DNA of 39,878 nucleotides, taken from positions 700,940 to 740,817 of the forward strand of contig CP070696.1 in NCBI GenBank assembly GCA_020353535.1, in the 5' to 3' direction. Position 1 is the first letter of the stretch. Each line of letters opens with the position of its first letter. Under the pieces are notes generated by a model. That model saw nothing but the letters and a program-made list of their open reading frames with translations. It had not been told where the DNA came from and searched no databases. Below, piece after piece: positions 8,189-16,835 of this stretch. Made by a program: the position numbers and the translations under genes. The stretch is from Spirochaetaceae bacterium (GTDB lineage: Bacteria > Spirochaetota > Spirochaetia > SZUA-6 > DRHE01).

Positions 8189-9349
8189 TTGAAGCATTTG
8201 AGAGCATCTATAGCCCTGCACGTCGCGGTGATCTCCTTGCTGCTCAGTTCCTGTGTTCCCGGATCCGAGAAACGGGTCCTCGAAACACATGAGACTTTGG
8301 TGGCTGATTCATCGGTGGGCTTCAACTTTTCCATGCATCTAAGCGCTAATCATTTGTACATGATCTATCCGTCGTTAGACGCATTGTCACTGAACCTGGT
8401 ATCCGCAGAGATTTCCAGCGATCCCCTTCGGCCGGCCGTGAATGATACAACGTATCTGGATCGGATCAGCTACAGTCCCGATATCGATGAGAACTTCGGC
8501 AGCCACCTTTTTCTATCCGAAGATCGGCTTCATCATATCCTCTATATCGATCGAGAGAGCGAGGAGAGCTCCGTGTTGAAGTGGCTGAGTAAGACCGACA
8601 GCGAAGAAAACTGGTGGATCGATGCTGTTCCGGGATTTGGCAAGCCACTTGTCGCCAGAGCCGATCAAGAGGGATCCCTGCAAACGGTTATTGCCGAGGG
8701 CAGTACGCTGTCCCTCTATCGTCTCACCAGGGAAGGACATCCCGAGCCTAAGGCGCTTCTACCTGCCGGGACGCTGCGACCGAGAGGGGATGTGTCCGTT
8801 GTGCGGCGGGGGGATTATTGGGCATTCACCGTTTATGACGATATCTCGAAAAGGCTATACGTCATACATCATCTGAACGATAAACTTGAAGCAGAACCGA
8901 TTTACCCGGCCGGGGCGGTACACTACAGCACGATTGTCGACGGCCGCTTGCTTATTCTATTGTTTCAGCCTGCGCAGTCCTCGATCGCACTGCTCGACCG
9001 AGCCCTGATTCACGCCGAGGTGAGGGATCAGCAGCCCTTTGACGTGAAATCCATTACTCTGTGCGAGGGAACAACATCGGTGTTTCTGACTACCTACAAG
9101 GAAAAACGGCTGTTCCTGTTCAACGAACGTGTGACCAACCAGCAGGACCAATCGATCTATCAGCTAGCGCTGCTCCGCCCGGAATCCGCCGAATCGAAGT
9201 ACGAGAAGCGAATCCTGGTGAAAGGAGAGGACCAAATCCAGGCCTTTGCTGCGCTGAAGAACGGAGATCTGCTCTACGTTCTCTACCTGCGGGGTGGGGC
9301 TCTTATCCTGCTGTCCTTCTCACTTGCCGAACTCGAACACTCGCCTTAG
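8189..9349 (+). CDS. Lipoprotein of unknown function
   Basis: This 386-residue protein has a lipoprotein signal: a hydrophobic stretch ending LLLSSC, with the lipid-modified Cys at residue 22. The mature part is beta-rich, with blade-like repeats (LHHILYIDRESEESSVLKW, YWAFTVYDDISKRLYVIHH, ALKNGDLLYVLYLRGGALI), so a propeller-like fold is plausible. I recognise no catalytic motif. The TTG start at 8189 is supported by AAGG 9 bases upstream and by the signal peptide beginning right there. Its stop overlaps the convergent gene by 3 bases (9347-9349 against 9346-9348). It is likely anchored to the periplasmic side of a membrane. Confidence 0.75.
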   Translation: MKHLRASIALHVAVISLLLSSCVPGSEKRVLETHETLVADSSVGFNFSMHLSANHLYMIYPSLDALSLNLVSAEISSDPLRPAVNDTTYLDRISYSPDIDENFGSHLFLSEDRLHHILYIDRESEESSVLKWLSKTDSEENWWIDAVPGFGKPLVARADQEGSLQTVIAEGSTLSLYRLTREGHPEPKALLPAGTLRPRGDVSVVRRGDYWAFTVYDDISKRLYVIHHLNDKLEAEPIYPAGAVHYSTIVDGRLLILLFQPAQSSIALLDRALIHAEVRDQQPFDVKSITLCEGTTSVFLTTYKEKRLFLFNERVTNQQDQSIYQLALLRPESAESKYEKRILVKGEDQIQAFAALKNGDLLYVLYLRGGALILLSFSLAELEHSP

Positions 9350-10005
9350 TTGAGAATCAGGATCTGTCCGCCCAGATAGTCGTTAAGGAAATTAAGAATC
9401 CAGTCGTTGGCAGCGGTTAATTCCCCGGCTGAAGCGTTCGACTGGAGGAACCTTTCTTGCAAGGCCAGCAGCTCGTTTTTCACTGTTTCAGGGATTATCT
9501 CCGCTTTCAGCAGGGTCTCGGCGAGCGCAGCAATTCCATCGTCCTGCTCGAAGGGTATTTTCTTGTTGAGGCAAATTTTACTCAGCACTTCGCGCAGTAC
9601 GGCTTCGAGAATGGCTTCCGCTTTACGCAGCCGCTGGTTTGCTATATATCGTCGAGCCCGGCCAAGCAGGGAATCGTAGATATTCACACTCAGCATGAGA
9701 TCCTTGTGGAAGAAGTAACCCTTCTTTACGTCCAGGCTGGCCGCTTTTAAAATACCGAGAAACACCTGGGTGGCGTTGTAGTAGTCGAAGAACTTGGCAT
9801 TGGCGAAGCTGTCGAACTGGGGGCTGGAGGAACCAAAGGTGGATTTCAACAGGCTGAGACATTTGATCTTCCATTCGCTGAAAAGTTCCGGGGAAATGTC
9901 CTTCTTCTGCCCGGAAAAGTACAGTTTCTTGCACTTCTGTTTGATGGCTTCGCCCTCGGCGACCAGCTCGTCGAACAGCTTTATCACCCGACCTGTCACA
10001 TCCAC
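9346..10005 (-). CDS. Helical protein of unknown function
   Basis: I do not recognise this 219-residue protein. It is almost entirely alpha-helical and has no signal peptide or membrane segment. Its C-terminal part (about 115-215; RLRKAEAILEAVLREVLSKICL followed by a loop and helices ending NDWILNFLNDYL) recalls the helical domain of DUF4145/HEPN-like or abortive-infection C-terminal proteins, but I see no RX4-6H ribonuclease motif. It starts at GTG 10003-10005, the first in-frame start after a candidate promoter at 10061-10089. It stands alone, convergent with the lipoprotein gene. Confidence 0.6.
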   Translation of the reverse strand: MDVTGRVIKLFDELVAEGEAIKQKCKKLYFSGQKKDISPELFSEWKIKCLSLLKSTFGSSSPQFDSFANAKFFDYYNATQVFLGILKAASLDVKKGYFFHKDLMLSVNIYDSLLGRARRYIANQRLRKAEAILEAVLREVLSKICLNKKIPFEQDDGIAALAETLLKAEIIPETVKNELLALQERFLQSNASAGELTAANDWILNFLNDYLGGQILILN

Positions 10006-10060
10006 ACCACTAAACCTAATACAACGGAATCCTAATTACAAGTTTTCGTTGTTTAAGAAT

Positions 10061-10089
10061 AGTATAGCCACATTCTTTTTTAATATCAT
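10061..10089 (-). promoter_or_regulatory. Candidate promoter of the 219-residue helical protein
   Basis: On the minus strand ATGATA (4/6 of TTGACA, 10084-10089), a 17-base spacer and TATACT (10061-10066) precede a leader of about 50 bases. The -35 falls inside the palindrome at 10081-10108. Confidence 0.4.
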
Positions 10090-10111
10090 TAATATTTTAA
10101 TGATATTATCA
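10081..10111. repeat. Perfect AT-rich palindrome with three TATCA/TGATA half-sites
   Basis: A 12-base arm (10081-10092), a 4-base centre and an exact reverse-complement arm (10097-10108) form the palindrome. Half-sites TATCA 10084-10088, TGATA 10101-10105 and TATCA 10107-10111 make two overlapping dyads. In the minus direction it is followed by AAAAAA rather than a T-run, so it is unlikely to be the secG terminator. It overlaps the -35 of the downstream gene and looks more like an operator. Confidence 0.5.
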
Positions 10112-10171
10112 ATAATATGCAAAAAACGAGTATTATATGCCTTGATTGGAATGTAGGTGTGGAGATCCTGC

Positions 10172-10561
10172 TTAGCGGTTGATCCCTATCGGCAGCTCCG
10201 ACTCTTCTTCGCTCTCCGGCTGCTCCATCGTTGCTTCCGGTTCTTCGATCCGTTCGACCCACCAATTCGATTCCTGGGCCTCCTGCATCTGCTCCAGTCG
10301 CGCCTTTTCCAAGATATCCGCGGACTCCGGCGTCCTGTTGAGCCAGGCCAGGGCGAAAGCCCCAACGATGAAGATAGCCCCCAGAATCGAGGTAAAGCGG
10401 GTGAGGATGTTCCCCGACCTTGAACCGAAGGCGGTGGAGCTGCCTCCGCCGAATAGTCCGCCGATACCCTCTCCCTGATCGTCCTGAAGCATAATGACCA
10501 GGATCATGAGTAGGGCTCCGATAGCGAAAATCACCAAGAGAACGATGCTTAACAATCCCAT
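10172..10561 (-). CDS. secG: Preprotein translocase subunit SecG
   Basis: This 129-residue protein is the small accessory subunit of the SecYEG channel. It has two membrane segments (about residues 2-24 and 52-73) flanking the conserved cytosolic loop LQDDQGEGIGGLFGGGSS. The acidic tail (about 85-129) is longer than in E. coli. The ATG at 10559-10561 is preferred over the adjacent TTG because GGGAG lies 7 bases upstream. It follows tpiA by 3 bases; secG next to tpiA is a common bacterial arrangement. Confidence 0.92.
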   Translation of the reverse strand: MGLLSIVLLVIFAIGALLMILVIMLQDDQGEGIGGLFGGGSSTAFGSRSGNILTRFTSILGAIFIVGAFALAWLNRTPESADILEKARLEQMQEAQESNWWVERIEEPEATMEQPESEEESELPIGINR

Positions 10562-10564
10562 CAA

Positions 10565-11317
10565 TCAACTCCCTGCATCGTAGCGCACAATCGGTACGAA
10601 ACTGTCAGCGGTAAGAGACGCGCCGCCGACCAGCAAACCGTCGATATTCTCCATAGCCATCAACTCAGCCGCATTGTTCGGTTTTACCGAACCACCGTAC
10701 TGGATGATCATCTCCTCGGCTTCCTTCTGATTGTACAGTCGGGCCAGCAGTTCCCTGATGAAGCGATGGGTATCATCGGCGTCTTTCGCAGTGGCTGTCT
10801 TGCCTGTCCCGATTGCCCACACCGGTTCGTAGGCGATGGTGACCTGAGCCAGTGCCCCGAGGCCATTTAAACCTCGACGCAGCTGCTCCTCGACAATCCC
10901 TGTGGTAGTTCCACTGTCCCGCTGTTCCAATGTTTCTCCCACACAGAGGACCACGTCAAGTCCGTGGGAAACTGCCAGCTTGACTTTCTGGTTTATCAGT
11001 TCATCTCCCTCACCGTACTTGTGCCGACGTTCGGAGTGTCCAAGAATGACCACCTCCACACCCAGGTCTTTGAGCATGAGCACGGATACTTCTCCGGTGT
11101 GAGCTCCCTGCTCCTCCGGTCCCATATTCTGAGCGCCCAGAAGAATATGGCTGCCCTCCAGGCAGCGTTTCACCGCTCCTAGAGCGGTAAAGGCCGGGGC
11201 GATCATGACCTTCTTGGCTTCTCGATCGAGGGAGCGGACCAGATCGCGGGCCAGCGCTTCCGCCTCGGATGCGGTTTTGTGCATTTTCCAATTGCCGGCT
11301 ATGTAAGGTGTACGCAT
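10565..11317 (-). CDS. tpiA: Triosephosphate isomerase
   Basis: This 250-residue glycolytic enzyme interconverts dihydroxyacetone phosphate and glyceraldehyde 3-phosphate. Active-site residues are visible: N9/K11 (AGNWKMHK), H94 (ILGHSERR), the base E164 and loop 6 (YEPVWAIGTGK), and the phosphate-binding QYGGSVKP. The open frame extends 37 codons further upstream into pgk, but the conserved MRTPYIAGNWK start at 11315-11317 is correct and lies 13 bases after the pgk stop. Confidence 0.97.
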   Translation of the reverse strand: MRTPYIAGNWKMHKTASEAEALARDLVRSLDREAKKVMIAPAFTALGAVKRCLEGSHILLGAQNMGPEEQGAHTGEVSVLMLKDLGVEVVILGHSERRHKYGEGDELINQKVKLAVSHGLDVVLCVGETLEQRDSGTTTGIVEEQLRRGLNGLGALAQVTIAYEPVWAIGTGKTATAKDADDTHRFIRELLARLYNQKEAEEMIIQYGGSVKPNNAAELMAMENIDGLLVGGASLTADSFVPIVRYDAGS

Positions 11318-11330
11318 GTTTTTCCTCGTT

Positions 11331-12515
11331 CTATTTGTTCTGGAGGGCCAGGATCCCGGGAAGATCTTTGCCTTCCAGATACTCCAGGGAGGCGCCTCCT
11401 CCGGTAGACACGTGGCTGATGGTCCCATCCAGGCCGAATTGTGTGACCGCGGCTACGCTGTCTCCACCGCCGACCACCGTTGTTCCGGCGCACTGGGAAA
11501 CCGCTTTGGCAGTCTCCAGGGTGCCCTGGGCGAACTCAGGGAATTCGAAAACACCGAGGGGACCGTTCCAGACCAGTGTCTTGGCCGCTGCAATTACCTC
11601 CCTGTAGCGTGCCAGGGTTTGCCTGCCCACGTCCATTCCGATCTTGCCATCCGGGATATCGATCTGGGAGATGTACTCCGCTTTGGCCTGTTCGGAGAAC
11701 TCGGAGGCCACCAGGTGGTCTACGGGCAGTAGCACCTCTACACCCCCCTGTTTCGCCTTTTGGAGCAGGTCCTTCGCGGTATCGATAAAATCTTCCTCCA
11801 CCAGCGACGCGCCCACCCGATGCCCCATAGCCTTGAGGAAGGTGTAGGCCATACCTCCACCGATAATGAAACTGGACACTTTGGCGAGCAGGGACTCCAG
11901 CACGGCGATCTTTGTCGAGACCTTGGCTCCCCCGATGATGGCGACAAAGGGTTTTTCCGGGTTTTCCAGGACCCCGCCAAGAAAACGGATCTCCTTCTCC
12001 ATCAGATATCCGGCCACCCCGGGAAGGTGATGGGCCACTCCCTCGGTCGAAGCATGGGCGCGGTGAGCGCTGCCGAAAGCGTCGTTAACATAGACCTCGC
12101 CCAGCGCTGCCAGCTTGGCGGCGAAATCCGGATCGTTGGCCTCCTCCTCCTTGTGAAAACGCAGGTTTTCCAGGAGAAGTACCTGACCCGCCCGCAACTC
12201 TTTGGCCTGCTTCTCCACCTCGGAACCAACGCAATCCGGGGCCATCGTAACATCGCGGTCCAAAAGCTGAGAAAGCCGAGCAGCAACGGGCTTGAGGCTT
12301 TGATCCGGGACCACCTTGCCCTTGGGACGTCCAAGGTGGCTCATCAGCACCAGAGAGCTGCCCTCCTGCTGCAGGATATAGTTGATCGTATCCAGAGCCG
12401 CCCGGATGCGGGTGTCATCCCCGATACGCCCATCCTTGATGGGCACATTGAAATCCACCCTGCACAGGACCCGTTTGCCCCGCAGGTCTATGTCTTCTAC
12501 CGTCTTCTTTGCCAT
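11331..12515 (-). CDS. pgk: Phosphoglycerate kinase
   Basis: This 394-residue two-domain kinase transfers phosphate from 1,3-bisphosphoglycerate to ADP. It shows the N-terminal substrate-binding LCRVDFNVP, SHLGRPKG and HRAHAST segments, the hinge/nucleotide region GGAKVSTKI, and the C-terminal GGGDSVAA and STGGGASLEYLEGK. The length is normal for bacteria. It lies 11 bases after gap and 13 before tpiA in the same operon. Confidence 0.97.
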   Translation of the reverse strand: MAKKTVEDIDLRGKRVLCRVDFNVPIKDGRIGDDTRIRAALDTINYILQQEGSSLVLMSHLGRPKGKVVPDQSLKPVAARLSQLLDRDVTMAPDCVGSEVEKQAKELRAGQVLLLENLRFHKEEEANDPDFAAKLAALGEVYVNDAFGSAHRAHASTEGVAHHLPGVAGYLMEKEIRFLGGVLENPEKPFVAIIGGAKVSTKIAVLESLLAKVSSFIIGGGMAYTFLKAMGHRVGASLVEEDFIDTAKDLLQKAKQGGVEVLLPVDHLVASEFSEQAKAEYISQIDIPDGKIGMDVGRQTLARYREVIAAAKTLVWNGPLGVFEFPEFAQGTLETAKAVSQCAGTTVVGGGDSVAAVTQFGLDGTISHVSTGGGASLEYLEGKDLPGILALQNK

Positions 12516-12526
12516 GGATTACCGGT

Positions 12527-13612
<1,086 letters not shown>

Positions 13613-15610
13613 CTACAGTCCGATGTAGTTCAGCACCCGTCGCAGCAAACCCTGTTCTCCCTGGTCAATCGGCTCCTCCGGCGGCTCCTGCAGAAGCGGG
13701 ATGATCTCATCGCCGGCGTTGATCAAATCGAAGAAACTTCGCTTGTTTACGGTTCCCTCGCTGACGAGTTCATCCAGGATCTCTACGGTGAAGCTTCCCA
13801 GAATGTCCTGCTGTTCCGCGGTCACGCCGATTTCGTTGTTCTGGAGCCGCACTTTTCCCTTGCGTACGATAGCCAGTTCCTGCCCCTGCACCAGTTCCCC
13901 CTCCCCGCCCAGGTCAATAACGCCGCGATCGAACTGTCGAGCCAGCAGCGTACCCCTGACGGGCATGGCCTCGAACACCCGGCCTGCCAATATGTTGAAA
14001 TTGTCCTGTACTCGGTCGTTCCCGGTACGAAAAACCCTGTAGGTGCGCAACAACTTACCCGTGCTGGTGAGATACTGCTCCACAACGGATGTGAAGCTTC
14101 TCTCCGACTCCTCGATGTGCATCAACAGAAAATAATCGGATTTCAGACTGCGAGCTCCCCGGAAGGCGGATTCGTAGCTCTCGACCTGCAGGTTGGTAGC
14201 TTTCACGTCCAACGTGGGGTATCTCTGCAGCAGATCGAACAGATACTCCGCCGCCGTCTCTCCGGCAAAGGGATGGAGCTCCCGCGTGGCCGGCCGCAGG
14301 TGGTACAGAGCGATGGAGAATCGTTTTCGATCCAGGCCGTATTGATCGATACCCCATTTTGAGGAAACACTGTCGAAGCGGGTGCTACCGATGATCTCGA
14401 TATCGTCGAGGATAACCGTATCCGTGTAGCCCAGATCCCGCAGCACCTCCAGCTCTCTCAGGTACTTCTCAGGGTATCCCATCAGCCGATGGATGTCGGC
14501 ATACAACAGGCGGGGTTCTTTGGCTTCCGGCTGCAGCCTCAGTGCCCTGCGGTATTCCATCAGAGCTTTAGCCAGCAAATTGCGCTCGCGGAACAGGCTG
14601 CCCCGTTCCAGATGATAGTCGGCGTAGCGCTCCCGGATCGGGTCGTTGATGGGCAATTTGTTCAGGGCGATATTCTCCAAGGCAATGCGGCTGATTTCAT
14701 CATCGGGCCGCAGCCGCAAAGCCTGGGCAAGACTGCGTATGCCCTGTTCGGGATCCCCGCTGCGGTCGTAGGCCAACCCCAAAGAGTACCAGACCAGGGG
14801 AATGTCCCGATCGGTTTCAAGGATCCCCCGTAGGATTTCGATGGCCCGCTGCGGTTGCTCTGCAAGCAGGTACACCTGGGCGAGCAGTCGTTTCGCCTCT
14901 GTATACCGATCGTCCAGGGCGATCGCGGTGAGCAGGTAGCGTTCGGCCCGGTCGAGCCTGCCTTCCTCTATCGAAAACCGCCCGGCGGCGTAATGCACTC
15001 TTGGATCGTAGTTGTGATACTTCAGGGCAAGCTCCAGGTAAACCTGGGCAGCCGCTCGGTCCCCCTGGGCGTCGCTGAGCAGTACCAGGGACAGCAGGGC
15101 TTTCTGGCTCTCCGGGCGGATCTTCAAGGTTTCGATGTACCTCTGACTGGCGTTTCGAGTCCTTCCCTGAGCGATGTCCAGCTCCGCCAGCCCGAAGCGC
15201 GCCTCCAGGTTGTTCGGCTCCCGGTCAAGAACCGATTCGAACAGCACTCTGGCTCTCTGCGGCTGATTCAAGGCGATGGCGATTCGTCCCTCCAGAACGA
15301 TCAATTCCAGGTTGCCCCGATCGTAGGTTTGGGCCTGCTTCAAGTAACCGAGGGCTTCCTCGTACTCCTCCAGAGCGAAAAAGCTCTCCGCCAGACCGAT
15401 CAGAGGCTCGGCGTAGGCTGGATTCGCAATCAGAGCCGCCCTGTACAGCTCCACCGCCGCCAGCAGATTCGAGCGGGCCTGTTCCACCCGGCCGCGCTGA
15501 TAGAGTATTTTGGGATCCGTGAGCTCCTCCGTTCCCGACTGGGCGCGGGCAACCGGGAGCGGGGAGAATACCAGAAACATCGCCAGGATCAGCGGCGACA
15601 GGCTTTTCAT
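13613..15610 (-). CDS. Exported TPR-repeat protein
   Basis: This protein of about 665 residues has an N-terminal signal peptide (MKSLSPLILAMFLVFSPLPVARA, cleavage before QS). About ten TPR units follow (roughly residues 30-365; for example YQRGRVEQARSNLLAAVELY, WYSLGLAYDRSGDPEQGIRS). The C-terminal region (about 370-660) is a non-TPR domain of unknown type with a FlgT-like or curli-assembly-like feel (YFLLMHIEESERSFTSVVEQ, GELVQGQELAIVRKGKV), a guess only. The ATG at 15608-15610 is preferred; an in-frame TTG at 15625 overlaps the upstream stop by 4 bases and has GGCGGG in front, so it remains possible. It is the last gene of the uvrA-lptD operon. Confidence 0.8.
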   Translation of the reverse strand: MKSLSPLILAMFLVFSPLPVARAQSGTEELTDPKILYQRGRVEQARSNLLAAVELYRAALIANPAYAEPLIGLAESFFALEEYEEALGYLKQAQTYDRGNLELIVLEGRIAIALNQPQRARVLFESVLDREPNNLEARFGLAELDIAQGRTRNASQRYIETLKIRPESQKALLSLVLLSDAQGDRAAAQVYLELALKYHNYDPRVHYAAGRFSIEEGRLDRAERYLLTAIALDDRYTEAKRLLAQVYLLAEQPQRAIEILRGILETDRDIPLVWYSLGLAYDRSGDPEQGIRSLAQALRLRPDDEISRIALENIALNKLPINDPIRERYADYHLERGSLFRERNLLAKALMEYRRALRLQPEAKEPRLLYADIHRLMGYPEKYLRELEVLRDLGYTDTVILDDIEIIGSTRFDSVSSKWGIDQYGLDRKRFSIALYHLRPATRELHPFAGETAAEYLFDLLQRYPTLDVKATNLQVESYESAFRGARSLKSDYFLLMHIEESERSFTSVVEQYLTSTGKLLRTYRVFRTGNDRVQDNFNILAGRVFEAMPVRGTLLARQFDRGVIDLGGEGELVQGQELAIVRKGKVRLQNNEIGVTAEQQDILGSFTVEILDELVSEGTVNKRSFFDLINAGDEIIPLLQEPPEEPIDQGEQGLLRRVLNYIGL

Positions 15611-15621
15611 CACGGGCAGGC

Positions 15622-16398
15622 TCAAGCTTGTTCCCGCCGCAGGACTAGTTTAATCGTGTCGATCTTGTGTCCTTCCATGTTCTGGATGATGAAATCCATG
15701 TTCTGATAGCTCATTTTTTCGTAGCGTACCGGGATCTTGCCGAACAGATGAAACACAAATCCTCCCAAGGTGTCGAAATCATCACTGGGCAGCTTGATGC
15801 CGAGCTGCTCGTTCAGCCACTCGAGATTCACCCGGGCATCGCAGAGATAAACATCCTCGCTGATCTTCAGCAGCTCCTCTGTCTCGTTGTCGAACTCATC
15901 CTGGATTTCCCCCACTATTTCTTCGATGATGTCCTCCAAACAGACGATGCCGGAAGTCCCGCCGTACTCGTCGACGACCACGGCGATGTGAACCCGGCGG
16001 CGCTGAAACTCACGCAGCAGGGAATCGAGCTTTTTACTCTCCGGAACGAAATAGGCAGGACGGATCAGCTTCTCCAGGTCGATCTCCGATTCCTCCTTGA
16101 CCATGTAGGGAAGAAGGTCCTTGGCGTATAGGATGCCCACGATGTTGTCGACCGTGTCGTGATACACGGGGAAGCGGGAATGGCCGCAGTCGGATATGAT
16201 GTTGACGATCTCCGCAATTGGAGTGTCCAGGGAGGTGGACACGACATCGATGCGGGGCACCATGATCTCTTTGACATTGGACTCGGACAGGGAGATGATA
16301 CCTTTCACCATTTCCAAGGCACTCTTGTCCAGATTGCTCAGATTCTCCTCTAGGGAGACTTTCCTCAGAAGCCTATCTATGAAGCTTCTTCTTTTCAA
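15622..16398 (-). CDS. CBS-pair / CorC_HlyC domain protein (short CorC, TlyC-like)
   Basis: This 258-residue soluble protein has two CBS domains (about 40-105 and 110-165; VKEIMVPRIDV, HIAVVVDEYGGTSGIV) and a C-terminal CorC_HlyC domain (about 175-255; LPSDDFDTLGGFVF). It lacks the membrane DUF21 domain, as in CorC/YbeX and spirochaetal proteins labelled TlyC haemolysin. In E. coli ybeX also sits beside ybeY and a phoH homologue, so a link to ribosome or Mg/Co homeostasis is more likely than haemolysis. The start overlaps the ybeY stop by 4 bases. Confidence 0.9.
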   Translation of the reverse strand: MKRRSFIDRLLRKVSLEENLSNLDKSALEMVKGIISLSESNVKEIMVPRIDVVSTSLDTPIAEIVNIISDCGHSRFPVYHDTVDNIVGILYAKDLLPYMVKEESEIDLEKLIRPAYFVPESKKLDSLLREFQRRRVHIAVVVDEYGGTSGIVCLEDIIEEIVGEIQDEFDNETEELLKISEDVYLCDARVNLEWLNEQLGIKLPSDDFDTLGGFVFHLFGKIPVRYEKMSYQNMDFIIQNMEGHKIDTIKLVLRREQA

Positions 16399-16835
16399 AA
16401 TATCCTCTCCTTTTTCAGGTCAACTAAAATACTTTCCTGAAGCTTGATCATCTCGGAATCCTCATCCTCATGATCCAGTCCCTCCAGATGCAGAATGCCA
16501 TGAATCAGCAGACGCTTCAATTCCTCCTCTTCGTGAATCAGCCGTTCCCGGGCGTTGCGGGACATGGTTTCCATGGATATTACTATATCCCCTGCGGGGA
16601 TGTTCCCCGGGGCGTTGGGATCTGTTTCTTGGGAGAAGGAAAGGACATCGGTGGGCGTATCCACCGCTCGATAGCGCTTGTTTAATCCTCGGATCGTTTC
16701 ATCATCGGTAAGCAGAATGGAAAGCTCCCATCGGTGGATCCCACGGATGTCCAGCACTTTTGCTGCAAAGCGCCGACAACGGCGTAACCATCCTGGGTCA
16801 TCGATTTCCGCTGAAGCGACCTCAACAGCGTTCAT
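16395..16835 (-). CDS. ybeY: Endoribonuclease YbeY (rRNA maturation factor)
   Basis: This 146-residue single-domain metalloprotein carries the diagnostic zinc motif HGILHLEGLDH with H112, H116 and H122, and the upstream TDVLSFS. YbeY acts in 16S rRNA 3'-end maturation and 70S quality control in the cytoplasm. Both ends overlap neighbours by 4 bases (7TM-HD gene upstream, CBS/CorC gene downstream), a tightly coupled set. Confidence 0.96.
   Translation of the reverse strand: MNAVEVASAEIDDPGWLRRCRRFAAKVLDIRGIHRWELSILLTDDETIRGLNKRYRAVDTPTDVLSFSQETDPNAPGNIPAGDIVISMETMSRNARERLIHEEEELKRLLIHGILHLEGLDHEDEDSEMIKLQESILVDLKKERIF

Noticed and set aside
10089..10568. Long minus-strand open frame over secG
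   Set aside because: It is a shadow of secG in another frame, rich in Arg and Gly with no domain, and runs through the AT-rich palindrome.
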